The translations under genes and the position numbers were made by a program. From the NCBI GenBank assembly GCA_963169565.1, contig CAUJDI010000056.1, positions 1 to 64,000 on the forward strand: a stretch of DNA of 64,000 nt, read 5' to 3'. Of the stretch, positions 31,441 to 39,372 are shown one piece after another (positions within the stretch are counted from its first letter, which is position 1; each line of letters begins with the position of its first letter). This DNA comes from Bacillota bacterium. GTDB taxonomy: Bacteria; Bacillota; Clostridia; Christensenellales; Aristaeellaceae. Under the pieces are notes generated by a model. It ran no database searches. It saw only the letters and a program-made list of their open reading frames with translations, and was not told where the DNA came from.

Positions 31441-32596
31441 TGAAGGAACGATCCGGCAGCGCCCTGATGGCACATGGGAAGGCCGCTTTTCTGTTGGGTA
31501 TACCGCACAAGGCAAGCGCGTAAGAAGAAGCGTCTACGGTGGTTCCCAGGAGGAAGTAACCAGGAAATTGCGCGAAGTTCTGCGACAGCTGGACAGGGGA
31601 GAATACGCCGACCCATCAGAGATCACTGTGGTAAACTGGCTTGATACCTGGTTTAATGTGTACGGCAAGCCGCGCTGGCGGGACAGCACCGCGGCAGAAC
31701 ACTACAGGAATATTAAGAACAACCTGAAGCCCAGCCTGGGACGGTACAAGCTGCAGAAACTCAGACCGGACCATATCCAGGCGTACATCAACCATCAGGT
31801 CGAAATAGGCCGCGCACCTGCCAGCATCAGAAAGCAGCTGGAGCCGCTCAAGGCCTCCCTTAAACAGGCAGTCATCAATAACCTCATCATAAAGGACCCT
31901 TCATTGCATCTGTCAATGCCAGCAATGTCCACTCGGGAGATTGAACACCTGACGATTGAGGAGCAGCAGAAGTTGGTGGAGGCATTGCCGCAAACCACTG
32001 CAGGCCGGGCATTGCGATTCATTCTGGGCACTGGATTGAGGGCTTCAGAGCTCTGCGGTCTGCGTTGGCAGGATATTAACGGCGACTCCTTCACCATCAG
32101 ACAGGCCGCGCAGCGTGTCCTCGACCTTAGTGATCATTCTGGCGGACCGAAATACAAGCTCTCGGTCTCTCCTCCCAAGACAAAGGCCGGGCGGAGGACC
32201 GTCCCGCTCATGGAAAGGATGCTCACCCTGCTGGCAGAGCAAAAAGAGGAGCAAATGAAACAACGCCTCCGTGCCGGGTCCGCCTGGGCTGGAAGAATCC
32301 CTGGTCATGGTGAAACCTATGTATTTGCGAATGAACTGGGCAGCGCTATTGACCGCTGCAACCTGGGACGGGTCCTGCGCATTAGCCTGGACACTGCAGG
32401 TGTGAAGCGAGTGGGGGTCCATGCCCTGAGACACACCTTCGCCACCAATTGCATCAGGGCTGGTGTAGATGTCAGGACACTCTCAGAAATGATCGGACAT
32501 ACAAAAGTGGCCTTTACACTGCAGCAGTATGTCCATACTAACCTGACCACGATGCGGGCAGCGATGAGCGCGGTTGAGGGTATGAGAGGGTTTTAA
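31421..32596 (+). CDS. Tyrosine recombinase/integrase of the island
   Basis: Start set at ATG 31421 (MAKRANNEGTIRQR) after GAGGAAGG; 391 residues. An N-terminal AP2-like arm-binding domain (GTWEGRFSVGYTAQGKRVRR) precedes the SAM-like core-binding domain and the catalytic domain. Catalytic residues are visible: Arg in GTGLRASELCGLRW, His-x-x-Arg in HALRHTFATN and the Tyr nucleophile in LQQYVHTNL. The type matches Tn916/phage integrases of Bacillota. It sits 250 bp from attR and should recombine the 47-bp tRNA-Val repeats. Confidence 0.95.
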   Translation: MAKRANNEGTIRQRPDGTWEGRFSVGYTAQGKRVRRSVYGGSQEEVTRKLREVLRQLDRGEYADPSEITVVNWLDTWFNVYGKPRWRDSTAAEHYRNIKNNLKPSLGRYKLQKLRPDHIQAYINHQVEIGRAPASIRKQLEPLKASLKQAVINNLIIKDPSLHLSMPAMSTREIEHLTIEEQQKLVEALPQTTAGRALRFILGTGLRASELCGLRWQDINGDSFTIRQAAQRVLDLSDHSGGPKYKLSVSPPKTKAGRRTVPLMERMLTLLAEQKEEQMKQRLRAGSAWAGRIPGHGETYVFANELGSAIDRCNLGRVLRISLDTAGVKRVGVHALRHTFATNCIRAGVDVRTLSEMIGHTKVAFTLQQYVHTNLTTMRAAMSAVEGMRGF

Positions 32597-32718
32597 GTGT
32601 TTTAAGTGGTAGGTTGATACATTTTAACGTTTTTAGTGGACAGTATAGAAGCATTATCCAGTATTATGTATAGATACACTACTGTTTGTATTTTTATTCT
32701 TCCCTCTGCCACCCCCAT

Positions 32719-32743
32719 TACTACCCCCACAACCACCCCCACC
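32719..32743 (+). repeat. Right copy of the 25-bp C-rich subterminal repeat
   Basis: Identical to 643-667 in the same orientation and 104 bp inside attR. Its presence near both ends supports one element spanning both att copies, and makes it a candidate integrase arm site. Confidence 0.6.
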
Positions 32744-32847
32744 GCGATAATACAGGGTAGTACGCAATAATATCAATTACTCGACTTCCGTTGATTTACC
32801 TACACTAATTAGTACTCACTAAAACAGGAAAACAGCTTAAAACGGCA

Positions 32848-32894
32848 TTGACATCGTGGAGGTCGTTGGTTCGAGCCCAATTAATCCCACCAGG
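32848..32894 (+). repeat. attR: 47-bp tRNA-Val 3' fragment at the right end of the island
   Basis: Identical to 530-576. Only the anticodon loop onward is present, so this copy is not a functional tRNA. It marks the junction with the original chromosome, whose tRNA terminator follows at once. Confidence 0.9.
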
Positions 32895-32898
32895 TAAG

Positions 32899-32936
32899 AA
32901 GCCCCTGAAGGAATTTTATCTTTAGGGGCTTTTCTA
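32899..32936 (+). terminator. Original tRNA-Val terminator, displaced by the island
   Basis: AAGCCCCT (32899-32906) pairs with AGGGGCTT (32924-32931), followed by TTCTATT. Its place just after the tRNA 3' fragment indicates that it once terminated tRNA-Val transcription and is now 32 kb away from the intact gene. Confidence 0.75.
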
Positions 32937-32967
32937 TTGTCCTGATTTCATGTCGGAATCGCTTTGA

Positions 32968-33090
32968 TATGCCGTTCATTTTCCGTTTCCGCTTCGCTTC
33001 ATTCCATCAACGCGGCTCTGCTGCGCCTCTTCCATTCAGCTTTGCGGAATTCGAAAAATCCTCCGGCATCTCTTTGCGCTTCCTCAATCA
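32968..33090 (+). repeat. Diverged intergenic repeat, copy A
   Basis: About 120 bases align with 36993-37112 at roughly 70-80 % by eye, including TTTTCCG, TTCATTC, GCGCCTC and GAAAAATC blocks in the same order and orientation. It is non-coding and lies before the helicase gene's 3' end. Function unknown. Confidence 0.5.
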
Positions 33091-33135
33091 ATCAGGATGG
33101 GGAGAGGAACGATGGGTTATGATATAGATTAATAC

Positions 33136-36100
33136 CTATCCAACCAACAATTTATTCGTTTTCTTTAGATATTTAGCAGGGATAGGTCGAAGTAGATGAT
33201 AAGTGATGTTCATCGGTCGGCTGTCTTCATGCTTTACATACTCTGCCAAGCCAAGGTATGTGTATGGCGCTGTTCCAACAATATCATTCTTGAACTCGCG
33301 AACAAACAGCAACACTTTATTCTCTCCTTTCCCATGCTGTGTATAACGTTTTCCAGTAGGTGAATCTGACGATGTAGTGCTCTGACTTTGCCAATGGAAA
33401 AGGGATTCATTGATAGAATAATCCTTGTACATCGTAGTAGGCGAATAATCTTTGGATGATTTATTCAGCGTTATTAGGAAAACATCACACTTTATATCAC
33501 TTAGCCATCTGACACCTTCTCTGACATTTGTCGGTCTCATATAATTTAGTGCTAAGAACAACTGGTCACGTGTATAGGTGCAGTGTAAATCAAGAGGGGA
33601 ATCGAATCCCAGATCGACTTCCTCATCAATAAAGTCAATGCGATTGTAATTGTACTCAAGTAACTCTTTGAGTTCCATCAACATGACTGGACTGTTGGCA
33701 AGCTTGTAAAGATTATCCCAAACATCATCCGCAGATAAGTCCTCAGCAGGGTCTTGCCATATCGTATGATAAAACATACGCAACATGGATGATTCAACGG
33801 AATTGAGCTTTGAAAATTCAACGCTGTCTAGATGATCAAGTAGATTGAGCAAGAAATGAATCCATCGACGTGAATCAATCGCACAGATACGACGAAACGC
33901 CTTGGATATGTCTTCTTCTAAAGACTCTATAAAATCATCCTTTACTCCAGCAGAAACACAAAGGCGTGAGAAACTGCTTCTCTTATATAATGTGCGTGCA
34001 TCAAGATGATAGTGCTCAAGAAAATTAGCTAAAGATAAGGGTTTCCCGCTGTCGTCCGAAAAGTTCTTAATTCTTGAAAGGAGACCCACGGAACAATTAA
34101 AGGATGAACGGATATTATCAAGTACATAATCTCGTGCTATTTTTTCAAGGTGGATATAGCATCCCTTTGGTACAGAAATAAAACCATTCTTGATTTCATT
34201 TTGAACATTCTTTTCAGCCGTATTCAAGAGAGCAGTGAATTTTTCATCAAAATTATACCGCTTATTTGCTTGCCCAATAAAATCAAGCACTGTAAGACAT
34301 TCTTTGTTCTCTGCAAGACGCAGTCCACGTCCAAGCTGTTGCAAGAAGATGGTTAGGCTTTCTGTTGGGCGAAGGAACATTACAGTATTGACCTCAGGAA
34401 TATCAATACCTTCGTTATAAATATCAACGACAAACAAGAAACGCAATTCACCTGAAACAAGCTTTTTCTTTGCAGTATTGCGTTCGTCATCCGATGATAG
34501 TCCAGTTAATTGCATTGAAGGGATTCCATGCTCGTTGAAATAATTGGACATGAATTCTGCGTGGGCTATGGAAACACAAAATCCCAAACCAATCACTGCA
34601 TTCATGTCTGTGGAATAATTTATCAGTGTATCAATGACATGACTTGCTCTATGTTTAGCAACTTCATGGTTTATGCTGTAAATATTGGATAGTTCTGTCT
34701 TGTCATATCCCCCTCGCGCCCAAGTGAGCTCTGATAAATCAATGGTATCAGTAACCCCAAAGTATTGAAAAGGACTCAGTAATTTCCTCTCAATCGCTTC
34801 AGGCAACCTAATTTCCGCAGCAATTCTCTCATTAAAGAATTTTGTCACACTCAGTCCATCCATGCGTTCAGGCGTTGCTGTTAAGCCGAGTAATATTTTA
34901 GGTTGATAATAACCAAGTAACTTTGTATAGCTAGGTGCAGCTGCATGATGGAACTCATCAACAATGATGTAATCATAGTAATCAGGAGAAGTTTTATTTG
35001 TCCATTCCTGACTGTTGAATGTCTGAATAGACATAAACAAATGGTCTATATGCTCCGGTCTATAAGTACCGACAAACAAGTCTCCAAAATTCGCGTCTCT
35101 GAGTACACCTCTGAAACAATTGACACTCTGCTTCAGGATTTCCTCTCGATGGGCTATGAACAGTAAACGGCAGGCTTGTCCTCTGTTTTCTGACTTGAAT
35201 CGCTTGAAATCAAAGGCAGCAACTACTGTTTTCCCCGTTCCTGTGGCTGATACGATTAAGTTGCGGTATTGTTTTCTTATTTTTCGCTCAGCATCTAGTT
35301 TATCAAGAATCTCTTGTTGGAATGGGTAAGGTTTAATATCAAACAAATATGGTTGTTCACTATTAGATTCAAAATATTTTTCTGCTTTCAACGCGCTAAT
35401 GAGACGATCCCTGTGTTCAGAAGAATATGGCTCAAAATCAGCTGAATTCCAATAGCTATCAAAGGTTGCATTTATCTTCTGAATGGTTTCAGGCAGGTCT
35501 TTCGCTGACACTTTTACATTCCATTCCAATCCACTTGAAATGGCAACATTGGATAAATTGGAAGAACCTACATATGCAGTGGAAAAACCGCTGTTGCGGT
35601 AAAAGATATACGTTTTTGCATGAAGTCTTGTCCTTTTAGTGTCATAGGATATTTTTAATTGGATATTGGGTAATTCACTCAATTCTTCAACCGCTTTGAT
35701 ATCTGTTGCTCCCATATAGGATGTTGTGATGACTCGCAAAAGACCGCCGTTTTGAGTAAAGCTTTTTAATTCATCGATTATAAGGCGAAGTCCGCTCCAT
35801 TTAATAAAAGAAACAAGCATGTCAATCCTGTCACATGACAAGATTTCCTTCTTAAACTCCGTAAACAGGCTCGGCTCATGAACAGCGCCAGTAAACAGAC
35901 TACTTATAGCAATAGAAGTCTCTGGCCTGAGTATCTTCCTGTTTTCTTCAATTGTATATATGTTGTTTTCCGCCTTGATCAAGGCAAGCAGTTGTTCAGC
36001 CCGCTGGTCAATTGCCAAACTGTCAAACTCAGGTTCAGCAGTCTCTTGCATGATGAGGGATACGATTTTATTGCCTAAATTGATTTGTTGTTGTATGTCT

Positions 36101-36282
36101 TCCCCATTGTCCCGTAAAACTTCCAAGCCTTTTTCAATGACTTCTGAGAGATATTTCGATATGATTTTTGAGGCTTCCGCTTCATCAATAGGAGCTTTAT
36201 CAATGATATAGTCTTTAATACTATCAAGCTCTTTACTTAAGAGTTGATAGAGTATTTGTTCATATAAGCCTTGTTGAAGCAT
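33136..36282 (-). CDS. PLD-nuclease / SF2 helicase / DUF3427 protein
   Basis: The 1048-residue protein has an N-terminal helical region, a phospholipase D-like domain (RLHAKTYIFYRNSGFSTAYVGSSNLS, about residues 215-245), an SF2 helicase core (VSATGTGKTVVAAFD Walker A; IIVDEFHHAA DEAH-type box; LGLTATPERMDG; QQLGRGLR motif VI) and a C-terminal DUF3427 region. Such fusions occur in defence islands and near restriction genes, and DNA processing or anti-phage function is plausible. The gene is markedly AT-rich against the surrounding DNA, suggesting recent transfer. It lies just outside attR with no obvious partner genes. Confidence 0.88.
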   Translation of the reverse strand: MLQQGLYEQILYQLLSKELDSIKDYIIDKAPIDEAEASKIISKYLSEVIEKGLEVLRDNGEDIQQQINLGNKIVSLIMQETAEPEFDSLAIDQRAEQLLALIKAENNIYTIEENRKILRPETSIAISSLFTGAVHEPSLFTEFKKEILSCDRIDMLVSFIKWSGLRLIIDELKSFTQNGGLLRVITTSYMGATDIKAVEELSELPNIQLKISYDTKRTRLHAKTYIFYRNSGFSTAYVGSSNLSNVAISSGLEWNVKVSAKDLPETIQKINATFDSYWNSADFEPYSSEHRDRLISALKAEKYFESNSEQPYLFDIKPYPFQQEILDKLDAERKIRKQYRNLIVSATGTGKTVVAAFDFKRFKSENRGQACRLLFIAHREEILKQSVNCFRGVLRDANFGDLFVGTYRPEHIDHLFMSIQTFNSQEWTNKTSPDYYDYIIVDEFHHAAAPSYTKLLGYYQPKILLGLTATPERMDGLSVTKFFNERIAAEIRLPEAIERKLLSPFQYFGVTDTIDLSELTWARGGYDKTELSNIYSINHEVAKHRASHVIDTLINYSTDMNAVIGLGFCVSIAHAEFMSNYFNEHGIPSMQLTGLSSDDERNTAKKKLVSGELRFLFVVDIYNEGIDIPEVNTVMFLRPTESLTIFLQQLGRGLRLAENKECLTVLDFIGQANKRYNFDEKFTALLNTAEKNVQNEIKNGFISVPKGCYIHLEKIARDYVLDNIRSSFNCSVGLLSRIKNFSDDSGKPLSLANFLEHYHLDARTLYKRSSFSRLCVSAGVKDDFIESLEEDISKAFRRICAIDSRRWIHFLLNLLDHLDSVEFSKLNSVESSMLRMFYHTIWQDPAEDLSADDVWDNLYKLANSPVMLMELKELLEYNYNRIDFIDEEVDLGFDSPLDLHCTYTRDQLFLALNYMRPTNVREGVRWLSDIKCDVFLITLNKSSKDYSPTTMYKDYSINESLFHWQSQSTTSSDSPTGKRYTQHGKGENKVLLFVREFKNDIVGTAPYTYLGLAEYVKHEDSRPMNITYHLLRPIPAKYLKKTNKLLVG

Positions 36283-36353
36283 TTGCTTTACCTCAAGTCG
36301 TATTTACCGAAAGTATCCATTCTTATACTAAGCCTAACAAAGTACGCACCTCC

Positions 36354-36947
36354 TCACACCCCGCGAAGCCCCTCATTGCACCCCTTCAATACCTCCGCGA
36401 CCTTCTCCTCAGGCAGGAGCCGGAAAGGCAGGAAGGGTGCGGGGTCCGGCCCGTAGTCCCCGATGGCTTTCTGAAACCAGGCCACGTCGTGCCACTGCCC
36501 GCGCTTGAACCCCGCGTTGCGGTACGTGCCGATACGTTCAAAGCCCAGGGAGGCGATCAGGCCCTCGCTGTTGGGGTTGGGCAGCGTGACGCCGCCGACG
36601 ACGGTGCGCACGTTCTGCAGGCGCAGGATCGCCTCCAGCGCCTGCTGGATCGTCCTTCCGATGCCGCGGCGGTGCCAGCCCCGGGCGATGTAGATGGACA
36701 GCTCCGCGCTCCACTGGTAGGCCGCGCGCTCCATGTGCCGGCGGGCGCAGCCGTAGCCGATCAAGGTCCCGCCCGCCTCGCAGGAGAGGTAGGGGTAGTC
36801 CTCCATGATCCCCCGGATCCTTTGCGCGAAGGCATCCGCGGAAGGCACCTCGCACTCAAAGGTGACCGCCGTGTTCAGGATAAAGGGCGCGTAGATGGAC
36901 AGCATCGCCTCGGCGTCCGTGTCCCGCGCCAGCCGCAGGGTGATCAT
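36354..36947 (-). CDS. GNAT N-acetyltransferase, phosphinothricin acetyltransferase-like
   Basis: The 197-residue protein carries the GNAT acetyl-CoA loop (YIARGWHRRGIGRTI) and the Pat/YncA-type start (LRLARDTDAEAMLSIYAPFILNTAVTFECEVPS). Members acetylate phosphinothricin, methionine sulfoximine or related amino acids; the natural substrate is not known here. It is a single gene with GC typical of the backbone. A C-terminal extension of ~25 residues after the core is rich in Pro and Glu. Confidence 0.88.
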   Translation of the reverse strand: MITLRLARDTDAEAMLSIYAPFILNTAVTFECEVPSADAFAQRIRGIMEDYPYLSCEAGGTLIGYGCARRHMERAAYQWSAELSIYIARGWHRRGIGRTIQQALEAILRLQNVRTVVGGVTLPNPNSEGLIASLGFERIGTYRNAGFKRGQWHDVAWFQKAIGDYGPDPAPFLPFRLLPEEKVAEVLKGCNEGLRGV

Positions 36948-36992
36948 GGTATTGTTCCTCCCCTTATACTGAACTCAATCGTAAACGCCGTG

Positions 36993-37112
36993 ATGAGCCG
37001 ATCTTTTTCCGCCTCCGCGTTGCCTCATTCATTTGGCGTAGACTCCGCTACGCCTCATTCTTTCGGCTTAGCGGAGCCATGAAAAATCTTCGTCCCATCT
37101 GTGCGTTTTCTC
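36993..37112 (+). repeat. Diverged intergenic repeat, copy B
   Basis: Second copy of the ~120-base repeat at 32968-33090, in the same orientation. It contains an internal GGCGTAGACTCC/CTACGCC-type complementarity and could be structured. The copies bracket the helicase and GNAT genes. Confidence 0.5.
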
Positions 37113-37146
37113 ATTCGTTCAGTATTTTAATCATTCGTTCAGTATT
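37111..37146 (+). repeat. Two tandem 16-bp units with 20-bp period
   Basis: TCATTCGTTCAGTATT occurs at 37111-37126 and again at 37131-37146, separated by TTAA. It directly follows repeat copy B. Confidence 0.75.
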
Positions 37147-37158
37147 ATACCATCTCGT

Positions 37159-37938
37159 TTACTGCCGGACCAGCTTCCCCGAAACGCAGTCGAACAGCTG
37201 CTCCACGCTCCTGTCCTCCCTCTCCCCGGCGGGGTCTGAAAACACGGTCGTCAGCTTCAGGACGCCCCCCTCCATCGGGGTCAGGTAGGTGTATTTGTCC
37301 TCCCCCTCCTCCGCCCCGAAGAAGAAGCTGCCCCCGATCTCCGGCATCCCGCCCAGGCCCTGGATGGATGCGGCGCCCGGCTCGTAGCTGGAGCCGTCCT
37401 TCAGGTCGATGGGCAGGATCCAGTCCCCGTACAGCACCCAGCCCAGCCCGGCGATGTCCTCCGGCGCGTCCGGGAAAAGGGCCATGTTGTTGCTGCAGGG
37501 TTCCTCCAGCGCCAGGTTCATCCGGTTGTCCGCCAGGCTGAACAGGTAGAGGCTGCCGTGCAGGGTCCAGCCGGAAATGAGCATAAAATAGAGGTACTGC
37601 CTGCCGCTCGCCTCGAAACTGCCCTCCGCGTAGTTCAGCGCGTGGGGGTGCTCCTCCTCCTGCACCACGCTCATCAGGATCTCTTTCCCGCCGTCCGCCC
37701 GGTCCCGGTACAGCAGGATGAAGGGCTGGCCGTCGTACTCCGCGTCGCTGATGTGATAGCCCTCCGGCAGCCCCGGCACGAACTCCGGGTGCACGTCGGA
37801 GAGCAGCACGCCCTCCGGCATCGGCACGGGCACGCGGCTCCCCCCGATGTCCACCCCCTCCGGCGCCCATGCCGGCTCCGCATGGACAGCAGCGCCGATG
37901 CACATCAGCAGCGCGGCCATAAGGCATATCTTTTTCAT
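37159..37938 (-). CDS. Secreted hypothetical protein
   Basis: Start taken at ATG 37938 (MKKICLMAALLMC) because a signal peptide begins there (hydrophobic core, cleavage near VHA|EP), leaving ~240 mature residues; ATG 37968 would bury it. The body is beta-rich and acidic (PMPEGVLLSDVHPEFVPGLP, EGYHISDAEYDGQPFILLYR). I recognise no family. No partner gene is adjacent, so the role is unknown. Confidence 0.7.
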   Translation of the reverse strand: MKKICLMAALLMCIGAAVHAEPAWAPEGVDIGGSRVPVPMPEGVLLSDVHPEFVPGLPEGYHISDAEYDGQPFILLYRDRADGGKEILMSVVQEEEHPHALNYAEGSFEASGRQYLYFMLISGWTLHGSLYLFSLADNRMNLALEEPCSNNMALFPDAPEDIAGLGWVLYGDWILPIDLKDGSSYEPGAASIQGLGGMPEIGGSFFFGAEEGEDKYTYLTPMEGGVLKLTTVFSDPAGEREDRSVEQLFDCVSGKLVRQ

Positions 37939-38281
37939 CGTTCCCTCCATACAGTACAATTCCATCACAGGCCTTTCGCCTCACGTCAGCCGGGCCCATC
38001 GTAACACTTTTTGAGCCGATGCGCACCGCCCCCGGTGTTTGATTCCTGTACCCGCAAGGCGCTTTGTCCGGTTCTGCGCCTGTCCGCCTGTGTGAAGGAT
38101 TGTGCGAAGGCGCGCCCGGCGATAGAATACGGACAGGGACTATCGCCCCGGGTCAGGATCCGGGGGCAGAACAGCGGGGCGTGAACGGATCGACCTCACC
38201 CAAAAGCGCCGGGTGAAGCCCCCTTCCGGCGGGAATGCGGCGGGGGCCGGAACCCTTTATCAAAGCAGGAGGCGGACAGCC
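37939..38281. other. Divergent intergenic region before the shikimate dehydrogenase gene
   Basis: It contains the promoter at 38100-38128 for the plus-strand gene and no supported gene. Confidence 0.5.
38100..38128 (+). promoter_or_regulatory. Promoter of the shikimate dehydrogenase gene
   Basis: TTGTGC (38100-38105) and TAGAAT (38123-38128) are separated by 17 nt. It is about 150 nt upstream of the start codon. Confidence 0.6.
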
Positions 38282-39130
38282 ATGAAGGAACAGAACTATC
38301 TGGACACCCTGGTCGGCGTATTCGGACATCCGGTGGCAGAGAACCCCACCAAAGCCATCCAGGACGCGGCATTTGCGGACCTGGGCCTGAAGCGGTGGCA
38401 GTACCTGACCATCGACGTTCTGCCGGAGGATCTGGGGGACGCGGTCAGAGGCCTGAAAGCCTTCGGGATGCGCGGCGTCAACTGCACCATCCCGCACAAG
38501 ATCAAGGTGATCCCCTTTCTGGACGAGTTGAGCGAGGCGGCGAAGCTGATTGGGGCGGTCAACACCATCGTGAACACGGACGGGCGCCTGTTCGGCGACA
38601 ACACGGACGGCAAGGGGTTCCTGGAGTCCCTGCGTGAGAACGGCGTTGACCCGAAGGGAAAGAAAGCGGTGGTCCTGGGCGCGGGGGGCGCCGCGCGGGC
38701 GATCTGCGTGGAACTGTGCCTGGCCGGCACTGAAGACATCACCGTGGTCAGCCGACCCCACGGCAATGCGCAGGGCGGCAGCCTGACGGACCTTTTGGCC
38801 CGCATCTGCAGAAGGCCGCGCTTCGTCAGCTGGGAAGGCGCCTATCAGGTGCCGGGGGATACCGACATCCTGATCAACGCGACCCCCGTGGGTCTGTACC
38901 TCGGCACGGACGCCATGCCCGACGTGGACGTGCGGACGATCCGACCCTCGATGTTCGTGCAGGACGTGATCCCCAACCCCGCGGTCACGCGGTTTCTGCG
39001 GGAGGCGCAGGCGCGCGGAGCGCGATGGAACACGGGCGCCGGCATGCTCATCAACCAGGCGGCGCTCAACACGGAGATGTGGACGGGCATGAAGCCCGAC
39101 AAGGCCGTCATGCTCAGGGCGCTTGACTAA
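38282..39130 (+). CDS. aroE: Shikimate dehydrogenase family protein
   Basis: ATG 38282 follows AGGAGG and gives 282 residues; longer starts lack a site. The substrate domain has NCTIPHKIKVIPFLD with the catalytic Lys, and GDNTDGKGF with the catalytic Asp. The Rossmann part has LGAGGAARAI, and NATPVGLY closes the fold. The N-terminal GHPVAENPTKA deviates from the usual GHPVxHSxSP, where Ser residues bind the shikimate carboxylate. The enzyme could therefore be a quinate- or aminoshikimate-type member instead of biosynthetic AroE. No other aromatic-pathway gene is nearby. Confidence 0.85.
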   Translation: MKEQNYLDTLVGVFGHPVAENPTKAIQDAAFADLGLKRWQYLTIDVLPEDLGDAVRGLKAFGMRGVNCTIPHKIKVIPFLDELSEAAKLIGAVNTIVNTDGRLFGDNTDGKGFLESLRENGVDPKGKKAVVLGAGGAARAICVELCLAGTEDITVVSRPHGNAQGGSLTDLLARICRRPRFVSWEGAYQVPGDTDILINATPVGLYLGTDAMPDVDVRTIRPSMFVQDVIPNPAVTRFLREAQARGARWNTGAGMLINQAALNTEMWTGMKPDKAVMLRALD

Positions 39131-39167
39131 GCGCTGTCATAAGCGGTCCCCCGGACCCGGTGGGTTT

Positions 39168-39194
39168 GAACAGGCGGCTTTTCGCCGCCTGTTC
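39168..39194 (+). terminator. Perfect 11-bp hairpin after the shikimate dehydrogenase gene
   Basis: The arms 39168-39178 and 39184-39194 are fully complementary around TTTTC. There is no U-run afterwards, so it is a stable 3' end or a weak terminator. Confidence 0.65.
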
Positions 39195-39372
39195 CGCGCG
39201 CCAAAAAGATCAAGCCGGAATAAAACTGCAGCGCATTGCTGAAACCCGGGCAGGCATGGTGTTTCCCGTCTGATTGTTGGCGCAGGGTTTTCATGCTATC
39301 GTTATGCGGGGCTTGCCACAGTTTTTCAGACGGACTCTTCACGGCATACAGCAACAGAGAGGAAGCAGCCAG

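Larger units (their letters stand above)
530..32894. mobile_element. Integrated genetic island of ~32.3 kb at tRNA-Val, with catabolic cargo
   Basis: The region is bounded by the 47-bp repeats and has a tyrosine integrase (31421-32596) 250 bp from the right end. A regulatory and replication module (XRE repressor, AlpA-like HTH, CHC2 primase-like, DUF3987, small HTH protein) occupies 26.9-32.6 kb, and a sugar/acid catabolic locus fills 0.9-26.5 kb. I see no relaxase, type IV secretion, portal or capsid gene, so it resembles an integrative mobilisable element or a phage-satellite-like island. Both ends also share a 25-bp subterminal repeat. A composite origin (cargo from an older event) cannot be excluded, but no third att copy was seen inside. 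Confidence 0.8.
32597..33135. other. Right end of the island and adjacent chromosomal spacer
   Basis: The interval holds the subterminal repeat (32719-32743), attR (32848-32894), the displaced tRNA terminator (32899-32931) and copy A of a diverged intergenic repeat (about 32968-33090). No gene is supported. Confidence 0.6.

Noticed and set aside
32848-32894. A second functional tRNA-Val gene
   Set aside because: The acceptor 5' strand, D arm and 5' anticodon stem are missing; only the 3' portion is present.
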